A DNA stretch of 15,320 nt from JBAVVD01 sp049697115 (GTDB taxonomy: Bacteria > Acidobacteriota > Aminicenantia > Aminicenantales > UBA4085). The stretch's first letter is position 1, and the number at the start of each line of letters is the position of its first letter. The translations under genes and the position numbers were made by a program. The notes under the pieces were generated by a model. That model did no database searches and was not told the origin of the DNA. It worked only from the letters and a program-made list of their open reading frames with translations. Positions 6,401 to 12,915 of the stretch are shown piece after piece. Location of the stretch: positions 1 to 15,320 of the forward strand of contig JBAVVD010000020.1 of the NCBI GenBank assembly GCA_049697115.1. The letters run 5' to 3'.

Positions 6401-7717
6401 CCCAAGGGAGAGACCCAGCTCTCTCCTGAAGAGAAACTGCTGAAGGCCATCTTCGGAGAGAAGGCTCTGGACGTCAAGGATGCCTCCCTTTATTGTTCGC
6501 CGGGCATCGAAGGCACGGTTATCGATGTTCGGATATTTTCCCGACGAGGCACGGAAAAGGGCCAGAGAGCGAAGCTGATTGAAAAAGAGGAAATTGCGAA
6601 GATGAAGAGGAACCTGGATGACGAAATCAGCATCCTGGAAGGAGAGAAAGCGAGGAAGATCAAGGCCCTGGTCAAGGGAGATGTTATTGAAAAAGACCAG
6701 AAGATGTCCGGCATCTCTCTGACGAAAGGGACCAAGTTGACCGAGCGAATTCTCGACCAAATAAATCCTGAAGACCTGGGGAAATTGAAACTCAAGGACA
6801 ATTCCGAACGGGATGAAAAAGTCAAAGATATTGAAAAAAAAGTCAAACGCCAGATCGAAGCCCTCCGGGCCATCTTTAAAGAAAAAGTGGAAAGCCTGAA
6901 AAAAGGGGATGAACTGGCACCCGGAGTCATCCAGGCCATCAAGGTATTTGTCGCCATGAAGCGGAAACTTTCCGTGGGTGACAAAGTTTCCGGCCGTCAT
7001 GGGAATAAAGGCATCATTGCCAAAATTGTTCCTGAAGAGGATATGCCGCGGATGCCCGATGGGATGCCGGTGGAAATCGTTCTCAATCCTCTGGGCGTTC
7101 CCTCAAGAATGAACGTGGGGCAGATTCTGGAAACCCACGCGGGCTGGGCGGCCAAAAATCTCGGACTCTGGATTTCCACCCCGGTCTTTGATGGGTGTTC
7201 CGAGGAGGAAATCAAAGAGCTGTTAAGCAAAGCCAATCTGCCTCCATCGGGAAAAATTCCTCTTTATGATGGAATCACAGGAGAGTTACTGGATCAGGAG
7301 GTCACGGTCGGCTATATCTATATGATGAAGCTCTATCATCTTGTGGACGATAAAATTCATGCCCGTTCCACGGGCCCCTACTCTTTGATTACTCAGCAGC
7401 CGCTGGGAGGAAAAGCCCAATTCGGCGGGCAGCGATTTGGAGAAATGGAAGTCTGGGCTTTGGAAGCCTACGGAGCCGCCTATACCCTCCAGGAGCTTCT
7501 TACGGTGAAGTCCGACGATGTCGAGGGGAGGGCTAAAATTTATGAGGCTATCGTGAAGGGCGATCTGGATTTTTCGCCTGGACTTCCCGAATCTGTCAAT
7601 GTTCTCATCCGAGAACTTCAGAGTCTGTGCTTGAATGTGGAACTGGAAAAATCCGAGAAAGAACAAATGATGCCCTGGGGGATTGCCATTCCGCAAAACC
7701 TCAAAGGAGAGCGATGA
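3434..7717 (+). CDS. rpoB: DNA-directed RNA polymerase subunit beta
   Basis: A 1427-residue catalytic-core subunit, against 1342 in E. coli. Visible landmarks in order are: N-terminus MIKRQENIYRERIDF; a Cys-rich insertion at about residues 81-147 (described separately); GTFIFNGIERVVVSQLQRSPG near 201; the rifampicin-pocket region near 564-595 with FFGSSQLSQFMD and THKRRLSALGPGGL; ETPEGPNIGL; NTCLSQRP; a coiled insertion before the active site as in proteobacteria; catalytic GDKVSGRHGNKG with Lys1184 and Lys1192; and the C-terminal switch and clamp region ending in a short polar tail. In the Rif region, Ile575 and Cys577 stand where E. coli has Asn518 and Pro520. The ATG has only a weak GAGAG upstream. 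The TGA stop overlaps the rpoC start by 4 bases, indicating coupling. The reading frame is intact throughout. Confidence 0.98.
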   Translation: MIKRQENIYRERIDFSKMKTAFSMPDLLAIQRQSYAEYLQMELLPEERKDEGLQAAFKDVFPISDFKETTQLDFISYSIGNWECKCGRLKGVENFRFRCKGCGMLLPSDVELTEKEICPYCGAIKKIEIPLCEHCGDKVGLKMKYGPTECLQKGYTYSVPLRLKVRLICWEKDAATKAKRLKHIKEQEVYFGDIPLMSEKGTFIFNGIERVVVSQLQRSPGVFFRPGESKGFFIAKIIPYRGAWVEFEYDAKNTLFVRLDRKKKFLATVFLRALGFGSDEEIIRLFHRTYKIYPENSKLYWELSEGLVGRTISEDVVDPKSKNVFIHSRRKLTKELVQKIRELGLNRVAIDRKELHGAFSLSSLKGKVKANEEIGDTHLDLLIGRGEPFEVFFPHEDEAGLLLINSLKKDQRKDSNQALAEIYRKLRPGEPHTMESAHNLFRNLFFNPQKYNFSRIGRLKMNIKLNMNSSLDEKTLSPMDYVEVIKYIIRLRRGEGAVDNIDHLGNRRVRSVGELVENAFRIGLTRMERTVKEKMTVTADLASAMPQDLINSKPVIAALKEFFGSSQLSQFMDQINCLSEVTHKRRLSALGPGGLSRERAGFEVRDIQSSHYGRICPVETPEGPNIGLISSLSCFARVNSFGFIETPYRKVKNGRIIDYVKVLHPGDSEYKVGDIIESDVILKEMESLKKKKAKHLPVVEPYCFYLTAWEEEKYNIAQANARVDDKGYFIDDIVSARQGGNFKLIPRRQINYIDVSPKQLVSLSAALIPFLEHDDANRALMGSNMQRQAVPLLRTEAPFIGTGIEHLVAKGSGDVVICRRPGVVEFVDADRILIRVDEKENTKGHEVGTDLYLLTKFLRTNQNTCLSQRPIVRKGDRIEKGQILADSSCTDRGELSLGRNVLCAFMPWRGYNFEDAIIVSEKLIKEDIFTSIHIVEETIEARDTKLGPEEITRDIPNVPENLLRNLDENGIVRIGAQVRSGDILVGKVAPKGETQLSPEEKLLKAIFGEKALDVKDASLYCSPGIEGTVIDVRIFSRRGTEKGQRAKLIEKEEIAKMKRNLDDEISILEGEKARKIKALVKGDVIEKDQKMSGISLTKGTKLTERILDQINPEDLGKLKLKDNSERDEKVKDIEKKVKRQIEALRAIFKEKVESLKKGDELAPGVIQAIKVFVAMKRKLSVGDKVSGRHGNKGIIAKIVPEEDMPRMPDGMPVEIVLNPLGVPSRMNVGQILETHAGWAAKNLGLWISTPVFDGCSEEEIKELLSKANLPPSGKIPLYDGITGELLDQEVTVGYIYMMKLYHLVDDKIHARSTGPYSLITQQPLGGKAQFGGQRFGEMEVWALEAYGAAYTLQELLTVKSDDVEGRAKIYEAIVKGDLDFSPGLPESVNVLIRELQSLCLNVELEKSEKEQMMPWGIAIPQNLKGER
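3674..3874 (+). other. Two-zinc-ribbon insertion in RNA polymerase beta (residues 81-147)
   Basis: Between YSIG (ending at residue 80) and TEC-LQKG (Cys150), where E. coli beta has about 8 residues, there are about 69. Eight cysteines form four close pairs: C84/C86, C99/C102, C118/C121 and C132/C135. The first four make CxC-x12-CxxC; the second four make CPYC-x10-CEHC, a standard zinc ribbon. The host sequence resumes cleanly with GYTYSVPLRLKVRL. By alignment to E. coli it falls at residues 77-84, in the protrusion domain. Zinc binding is inferred from the spacing. Codon use looks like the rest of rpoB, so recent acquisition is not indicated. I have an unverified memory of a similar Cys-rich stretch in Acidobacteriota beta subunits. 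Confidence 0.9.
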
Positions 7718-10700
7718 TGGAAATCAGACAAACAATGGGGGGAAGGCCAAAGATCAATTTTGACCGCGTTCGCATCAGTATTGCCTCTCCTGAAAAGATC
7801 AAGAGCTGGTCATGGGGTGAAGTGACAAAGCCTGAGACCATCAATTACCGGACATTCAAGCCCGAAAAAGACGGCCTCTTTTGCGCCAAGATATTTGGCC
7901 CGATTAATGACTATGAATGTCTTTGTGGAAAATACAAGCGGATGAAATACAGAGGGATCATCTGCGAGCGATGCGGAGTGGAAGTCACGAAATCCAAAGT
8001 GCGCCGCGAGCGGATGGGCCATATTCAGCTGGCCTCACCCGTGGCCCATATCTGGTTTTTCAAGAGTCCGCCCAGCCGGATCGGTCTGGTTCTGGATCTT
8101 TCCATCAAGGATTTGGAAAAGGTCCTCTATTTTGAATCCCATATTGTCATCGACCAGGGCGACACGCCTCTTAAAGAGAAGCAGCTCCTCAATGAGGAAG
8201 AGTACAAGGAGGCCCGGGAAAAATATGGGGAAAAATTCGAAGCTTCCATCGGCACTGAAGCCATTAAGGTCCTGCTTAAAAAAATCAGTATCCAGAAAGA
8301 GGCGGACCGGCTGAGAAGATTGATGAAGAAGGAAACATCTCAGCAGAGAAAGCTCCGCTACGCCAAAAGACTGAGGGTTTTTAAGGCTCTCAGGAAATCG
8401 GGAAACCGTCCGGATTGGATGGTTCTGGATGTCATCCCTGTAATTCCTCCGGATTTGAGGCCGCTGGTCAGGCTGGATGGCGGGCGGTTTGCCACATCTG
8501 ACCTGAATGACTTGTACCGGAGGGTGATTAACAGAAACAACCGGTTGAAGAAGCTCATCGAGCTTCGGGCGCCGGAGCTCATCATCCGCAATGAAAAAAG
8601 AATGCTTCAGGAAGCGGTCGATGCCCTTTTTGATAACGGCAAGAGAGGCCGTGTCCATCTGGGGGCCAACCGGAGGCCGCTCAAATCTCTGAGCGAAGCT
8701 CTGAGGGGAAAACAGGGGAGGTTCAGACAGAATCTTTTGGGAAAGAGGGTGGATTACTCGGGAAGGTCGGTGATCGTCGTCGGACCGGAACTCAAGCTCA
8801 ACCAATGCGGTCTTCCCAAAAAGATGGCTCTTGAACTTTTCAAGCCATTTATCTTCCATAAGCTGGAAAAAGAAGGGCTTGTTCCCAGCGTGAAAGTGGC
8901 CAGGGAATGGCATGAACAGGAAAGGCCGGAAGTATGGGATTATCTCGAGGAAGTGGTGAAGGAACATCCGATTCTATTGAATAGAGCGCCGACACTCCAC
9001 CGCCTGGGCATTCAAGCTTTTGATCCGGTCTTGGTGGAAGGAAAAGCCATCCAGATCCATCCACTGGTCTGCGCAGCCTTTAATGCGGACTTTGACGGAG
9101 ACCAGATGGCCGTGCATATTCCCTTATCCGTTGAGGCTCAGGTAGAAGCCCAAACCCTGATGCTTTCTTCCAACAATATTCTCTCTCCGGCACACGGCCG
9201 GCCCCTGACGATTCCCAGCCAGGATATGGTTTTGGGATGCTATTACTGCACATTGAGTAAGAAGGGCCAGAAGGGCGAAGGACGCATTTTTGGATCTCTG
9301 GAAGAAGTTCTATTGGCTTATGAAAATAAAAAAATTAGCCTTCAAGCCTTGATCAAGGTGCGCTATAAAGGGCCTTTCATGAACCTCTCTGCCTACTATG
9401 ATGACCAGGCCGTTCTCACATGCCCCGTCGTTGAAATCGATAACAAGCTGATCGAAACGACGCCGGGACGGATCATTTTCAACGACATTCTGCGCAAGGG
9501 AATTCCTTTCATAAATGGCATGCTCAAGAAAAAAGGTCTGGAGAATCTGGTCTTTTATATCTATCTCAAGGCCGGTTTGGCTCAAACAGTAGAAACGCTG
9601 GACAAGATGAAAGAGCTGGGCTTCCTTCAGGCGACTCAGGCGGGCTTTTCCCTGGGAATCGACGATTTTATTATTCCCAAGGAGAAGTCGGTGCTGGTGG
9701 AAAAGGCTCAGAAGGAAGTCCAGGATATAGAAAAGCTCTATCGAGAGGGAACGATTTCCGCTGGAGAGCGTTTCAACCGTGTGGTTGAGATCTGGGGAAC
9801 GGCCACAGACAAGGTATCCGTCGCCATGATCGAGGAGATGAAGAAGGTAAGTCTTGAGGGAACTCAATTGAATCCTCTTTTTGTTATGGCAGACTCGGGG
9901 TCCAGAGGAAACAAACAGCAGATTCGCCAACTGGCGGGTATGCGGGGATTGATGAGCAAGCCGTCTGGAGAGATTATCGAGACACCAATAGTCTCCAACT
10001 TGAGAGAAGGACTGAACGTCCTCCAATATTTTATATCCACACACGGCGCACGCAAGGGCCTGGCCGACACCGCTTTGAAGACCGCCAACTCCGGCTATCT
10101 CACGCGAAAACTGATCGATGCGGCTCAGGACGTCATTATCGAGGAGCACGACTGCGGGACCCTCAAAGGCATCAATGTCACGGCCATTGTCGAGAACGGC
10201 GAGATCATCGAGCCTTTTATCGACCGGATTGTCGGCCGCATCTCTCTCGAACGAGTGGTCCACCCGGATACCAACAAGTTCATTGTGGATACAAATGAAG
10301 AAATCACGGAAGATGTGGCTCAGGAAATTCAGAATCTTGGAATCGAAAAAGTGAGAATCCGTTCGATGTTAACCTGTGAATCCAAGCGGGGCGTCTGTCA
10401 GCTCTGCTACGGCCGGAACCTGTCCAGCGGATTTCTCGTGGAACTCGGAGAGGCGGTGGGCATTACGGCGGCCCAGTCGATTGGGGAACCGGGCACCCAG
10501 CTGACGATGCGGACCTTCCATGTGGGCGGTATCGCTATGAGAGGTGCGGAAAAATCGAAACTGGAAGCAAAGAATGACGGATTTATCAAATTCAACAACC
10601 TCAAATATGTGCTCAATAAAGACAAAGCTCTCATTGTTGTCAACCGCAACGCCAATATCGCCATCCTGGACCATCGGGGAAGAGAAGTCGAACATTATCA

Positions 10701-11859
10701 GGTGCCTTATGGGGCAAAAATTCTGGTGAAAGACAATGCCGAGGTCAAAAGCCGGCAGGAGTTTGCCGAATGGGATCCCTACAACACCTTTATCCTGAGC
10801 GAAGACAGCGGAAAAGTGCGCTTCTATGATGTCGTCCGAAGAATCACCAAGGAAGAGATTCAGGATGAATTTACGGGATTGATCAGCCAGGTCATCATCG
10901 AGCCCAAAGATGAGAAGATGCAGCCGCGCATCGAAGTCGTTGATCCCCGCACAGAAAAGAGTAAAAAGCCCATCGTATTCAAGAAGTATTTTCTGCCCTC
11001 CGGAGCCCATCTCGAGGTCAAAGAAGGGGAAATGGTCTATGCCGGGAGTATCCTGGCCAAAATTCCTCGAGAAGTTGCCCGGACAAAAGACATCACAGGT
11101 GGTTTGCCCCGCGCCGAAGAGCTTTTCGAAGCCCGTCGGCCAAAAAATCCTTCGGTCATTTCTGAAATCGACGGAATGTCTCAGTTTGGAGGCCTTGTCC
11201 GCGGCTACAGGAAACTGTCTGTCCGCAGTGACCGGGGCGTTGAGAAGGAATACATGATTCCCAAAGGGGCGCATATCAGCGTCGGTGAAGGGGAGAGAGT
11301 GAGGGCGGGGACGCCGCTGATGGACGGGTCCGTCAATCCTCATGATATTTTAAAGGTTCTCGGTGAGAAAGAGCTGGCGGAATATCTCTTGAGAGAGGTT
11401 CAGGAGGTCTACAGGCTTCAGGGTGTTTCTATCAATGACAAGCACATCGAAATCATCATCCGGCAGATGTTGCGTTGGGTCAAGGTCGAAGAGGTCGGTG
11501 ATACTGAATTTCTTGTCGATGAGCAGATCGATAAATTTGTTTTCCAAGAGGAGAATGAGAAAGTCACCCACAAGGGGGGAAAACCGGCCAAAGCCCGTCC
11601 GCTTCTCCTTGGGATTACCAAGAGCGCTTTGAGCACGGACAGTTTTATTTCCGCAGCCTCATTCCAGGAGACAACTCGGATTCTGACCGAGGCCAGCATT
11701 TATGGAAAGGTGGACTATCTCCGCGGCCTGAAGGAAAACATCATTATGGGAAGACTCATTCCAGCTGGAACCGGGTATAAATATTACCGTGATGTGGAGC
11801 TTAAGGAAGAAAAAGAGGTAGAGACAGAGAAAAAAATTGACGCTTCCATTCAGAATTAG
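7714..11859 (+). CDS. rpoC: DNA-directed RNA polymerase subunit beta'
   Basis: About 1381 residues, close to E. coli (1407). From ATG 7714 the landmarks are: N-terminal zinc-binding domain C69/C71/C84/C87; GRFATSDLNDLYRRVINRNNR; KQGRFRQNLLGKRVDYSGRS; catalytic NADFDGDQM with Asp459, 461 and 463; the second zinc site C814, C888, C895 and C898; the bridge-helix and trigger-loop region with AAQSIGEPGTQLTMRTFH; an SI3-type insertion inside the trigger loop; and TKDITGGLPRAEELFEARRP. The reading frame is open upstream to 7627, but that part lies inside rpoB and is not family-like. ATG 7714 overlaps the rpoB stop as ATGA; ATG 7717 is an equally good start one codon later, with GGAG at 7706-7709. 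The gene is intact. Confidence 0.97.
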   Translation: MMEIRQTMGGRPKINFDRVRISIASPEKIKSWSWGEVTKPETINYRTFKPEKDGLFCAKIFGPINDYECLCGKYKRMKYRGIICERCGVEVTKSKVRRERMGHIQLASPVAHIWFFKSPPSRIGLVLDLSIKDLEKVLYFESHIVIDQGDTPLKEKQLLNEEEYKEAREKYGEKFEASIGTEAIKVLLKKISIQKEADRLRRLMKKETSQQRKLRYAKRLRVFKALRKSGNRPDWMVLDVIPVIPPDLRPLVRLDGGRFATSDLNDLYRRVINRNNRLKKLIELRAPELIIRNEKRMLQEAVDALFDNGKRGRVHLGANRRPLKSLSEALRGKQGRFRQNLLGKRVDYSGRSVIVVGPELKLNQCGLPKKMALELFKPFIFHKLEKEGLVPSVKVAREWHEQERPEVWDYLEEVVKEHPILLNRAPTLHRLGIQAFDPVLVEGKAIQIHPLVCAAFNADFDGDQMAVHIPLSVEAQVEAQTLMLSSNNILSPAHGRPLTIPSQDMVLGCYYCTLSKKGQKGEGRIFGSLEEVLLAYENKKISLQALIKVRYKGPFMNLSAYYDDQAVLTCPVVEIDNKLIETTPGRIIFNDILRKGIPFINGMLKKKGLENLVFYIYLKAGLAQTVETLDKMKELGFLQATQAGFSLGIDDFIIPKEKSVLVEKAQKEVQDIEKLYREGTISAGERFNRVVEIWGTATDKVSVAMIEEMKKVSLEGTQLNPLFVMADSGSRGNKQQIRQLAGMRGLMSKPSGEIIETPIVSNLREGLNVLQYFISTHGARKGLADTALKTANSGYLTRKLIDAAQDVIIEEHDCGTLKGINVTAIVENGEIIEPFIDRIVGRISLERVVHPDTNKFIVDTNEEITEDVAQEIQNLGIEKVRIRSMLTCESKRGVCQLCYGRNLSSGFLVELGEAVGITAAQSIGEPGTQLTMRTFHVGGIAMRGAEKSKLEAKNDGFIKFNNLKYVLNKDKALIVVNRNANIAILDHRGREVEHYQVPYGAKILVKDNAEVKSRQEFAEWDPYNTFILSEDSGKVRFYDVVRRITKEEIQDEFTGLISQVIIEPKDEKMQPRIEVVDPRTEKSKKPIVFKKYFLPSGAHLEVKEGEMVYAGSILAKIPREVARTKDITGGLPRAEELFEARRPKNPSVISEIDGMSQFGGLVRGYRKLSVRSDRGVEKEYMIPKGAHISVGEGERVRAGTPLMDGSVNPHDILKVLGEKELAEYLLREVQEVYRLQGVSINDKHIEIIIRQMLRWVKVEEVGDTEFLVDEQIDKFVFQEENEKVTHKGGKPAKARPLLLGITKSALSTDSFISAASFQETTRILTEASIYGKVDYLRGLKENIIMGRLIPAGTGYKYYRDVELKEEKEVETEKKIDASIQN

Positions 11860-11886
11860 TTTTTTGATCTAACTACCTCAAATTTC

Positions 11887-11915
11887 TTGACATAGCAAAC
11901 TAATTTTGCTATCAT
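11887..11915 (+). promoter_or_regulatory. Sigma70-type promoter of the str operon
   Basis: The -35 is TTGACA (11887-11892, six of six consensus) and the -10 is TATCAT (11910-11915, five of six), separated by exactly 17 bases. The start site is expected at about 11921-11923, leaving a leader of about 68 bases before rpsL. It lies just after the rpoC stop, where no terminator is seen, so str genes may be served both by this promoter and by read-through from rpoBC. The spacer consists of a long inverted repeat, described separately. Confidence 0.85.
11892..11912 (+). repeat. Inverted repeat filling the str promoter spacer (candidate operator)
   Basis: ATAGCAAA (11892-11899) and TTTGCTAT (11905-11912) are perfect 8-base inverted arms around CTAAT. 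The palindrome runs from the last base of the -35 into the first three bases of the -10. A dimeric regulator bound here would block polymerase. It lacks a downstream U-run, so it is not a good terminator, and it lies upstream of the expected start site, so it would not be in mRNA made from this promoter, although it would be in read-through RNA from rpoC. The binding protein is unknown. Confidence 0.6.
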
Positions 11916-11927
11916 CCACACACTTGT

Positions 11928-11950
11928 TCCGAGAGAACTTTCTATTCGGA
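11928..11950 (+). other. Hairpin in the str operon 5' leader
   Basis: TCCGA (11928-11932) pairs with TCGGA (11946-11950). Inside it AGA (11934-11936) can pair with TCT (11941-11943) around a four-base loop, with small unpaired joints. The structure begins a few bases after the predicted start site and ends 25 bases before the rpsL SD. It may stabilise the mRNA or take part in autogenous control; no similarity to a named ribosomal-protein operator was recognised. Confidence 0.4.
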
Positions 11951-11975
11951 GTGAGTAATAATTGACTTTTTTTAC

Positions 11976-11981
11976 AAGGAG
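11976..11981 (+). promoter_or_regulatory. SD site that fixes the TTG start of rpsL
   Basis: AAGGAG with 8 bases to TTG 11990. No ATG or GTG in frame lies near it, and the protein from TTG begins PTVNQLVRKGR, the usual S12 N-terminus, so this site decides the non-ATG start. Confidence 0.88.
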
Positions 11982-11989
11982 TTAGTTTA

Positions 11990-12379
11990 TTGCCAACTGT
12001 CAACCAACTCGTGAGAAAAGGCCGGTCGAGGAAGAGAGACAAAAGTAAGTCGCCGGCATTGGATCGCTGCCCCCAGAAAAGGGGCGTGTGTACTCGTGTT
12101 TTTACCACAACGCCCAAAAAGCCGAATTCAGCCATGCGGAAAGTGGCCAGAATTCGATTAACGAATAATGTGGAAGTCACAGGTTATATCCCTGGAGTCG
12201 GGCATAATCTTCAGGAACACTCGATTGTTCTGATCCGGGGAGGCCGGGTGAAGGATCTCCCTGGCGTGCGCTATCATATCATCCGTGGCACTCTGGACAC
12301 AGAGGGTGTTCAGAACCGCATTCAGGGAAGGTCGAAATACGGAGCGAAAAGGCCCAAGGAAAAGAGAGTCGCCTCTTAA
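11990..12379 (+). CDS. rpsL: 30S ribosomal protein S12
   Basis: A 129-residue S12, a few residues longer than E. coli at the basic C-terminus (KRPKEKRVAS). S12 lines the decoding centre and governs accuracy. The loop TTTPKKPNSAMRK (39-51) keeps the lysines whose change gives streptomycin resistance, and GGRVKDLPGVRYH (84-96) keeps Lys88 and the Asp89 that is methylthiolated in some bacteria, so no resistance substitution is seen. The start is TTG, uncommon for so highly expressed a gene, but it is fixed by a strong SD 8 bases upstream and by alignment of the N-terminus. It is first in the str operon. rpsG follows after 11 bases, too little for the S7 operator found between these genes in E. 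coli. Confidence 0.97.
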   Translation: MPTVNQLVRKGRSRKRDKSKSPALDRCPQKRGVCTRVFTTTPKKPNSAMRKVARIRLTNNVEVTGYIPGVGHNLQEHSIVLIRGGRVKDLPGVRYHIIRGTLDTEGVQNRIQGRSKYGAKRPKEKRVAS

Positions 12380-12390
12380 GGAAGCCGGAG

Positions 12391-12861
12391 ATGCCGAGAC
12401 GCGGAATCGTCAAGAAAAGGAAGTTGCAGGGGGATCAGAGATGCAACAGCACTCTGATTGCGAAGTTCATTAATATTTTCATGAAGAAGGGCAAAAGGAG
12501 CGTCGCCGAAGGTGTCGTTTACGGGACCATGGACCTCATTAAGAAAAAGGCCAAGGAGGACCCGCTGAAAGTTTTTGAAAAGGCCGTGGAAAATGTGAGG
12601 CCCTTGCTTGAAACGAAGTCCCGTAGAGTCGGCGGAGCGACCTACCAGGTCCCCGTGGAAGTTTCCACCGGGCGGTCGACATCCCTGGCTGTCCGATGGT
12701 TGATCAAATATGCCAAGGAGAGGGGCGGAAAGAGCATGATGGAAAAGCTCTCCACCGAAATCCTTGATGCCATGAGCAGTCGAGGCGGAGCGGTCAAGAA
12801 AAAAGAAGATACTCATAAAATGGCAGAAGCCAATCGGGCTTTTGCCCATTATAGATGGTAG
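12391..12861 (+). CDS. rpsG: 30S ribosomal protein S7
   Basis: A 156-residue S7 of standard length, opening MPRRGIVKKRKL and ending AEANRAFAHYRW, both family signatures. The central KSRRVGGATYQVPVEV is the conserved beta-hairpin segment near the E site. S7 nucleates assembly of the 30S head by binding the 3' domain of 16S rRNA. The start ATG has AAGGA at 12378-12382, overlapping the rpsL stop, with GGAG immediately before the codon. A 54-base gap to fusA holds only a weak 5-bp hairpin (TCTCC/GGAGA, 12862-12880). Confidence 0.97.
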   Translation: MPRRGIVKKRKLQGDQRCNSTLIAKFINIFMKKGKRSVAEGVVYGTMDLIKKKAKEDPLKVFEKAVENVRPLLETKSRRVGGATYQVPVEVSTGRSTSLAVRWLIKYAKERGGKSMMEKLSTEILDAMSSRGGAVKKKEDTHKMAEANRAFAHYRW

Positions 12862-12915
12862 TCTCCCTAAGCATCGGAGAAAATATTATAGACATTCAAA
12901 TGGAGCGGATTGTTT

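Noticed and set aside
5216..7000. Minus-strand ORFs of about 250 residues opposite rpoB (5216-5968 and 6200-7000)
   Set aside because: Shadows of the intact beta reading frame; their composition is what reverse-complemented beta codons would give.
7627..7713. N-terminal extension of rpoC by 29 residues
   Set aside because: The frame is open, but this part lies inside rpoB, has no family similarity, and an SD supports a start at 7714 or 7717.
8035..11343. Long minus-strand ORFs opposite rpoC (8035-8967, 9310-10263 and 10369-11343)
   Set aside because: They mirror the codon structure of a conserved gene, have no recognisable family or good SD, and end and begin arbitrarily within it.
11860..11865. 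T6 run directly after the rpoC stop as an intrinsic terminator
   Set aside because: No GC-rich hairpin precedes it; only rpoC coding sequence lies upstream.
12862..12880. Hairpin TCTCC/GGAGA after rpsG
   Set aside because: Five pairs with a nine-base loop and no U-run; not convincing as a terminator or operator.
12910..12915. TTG 12910 as the fusA start
   Set aside because: It is only 4 bases from the GGAG, whereas ATG 12916 two codons later gives the usual EF-G N-terminus.
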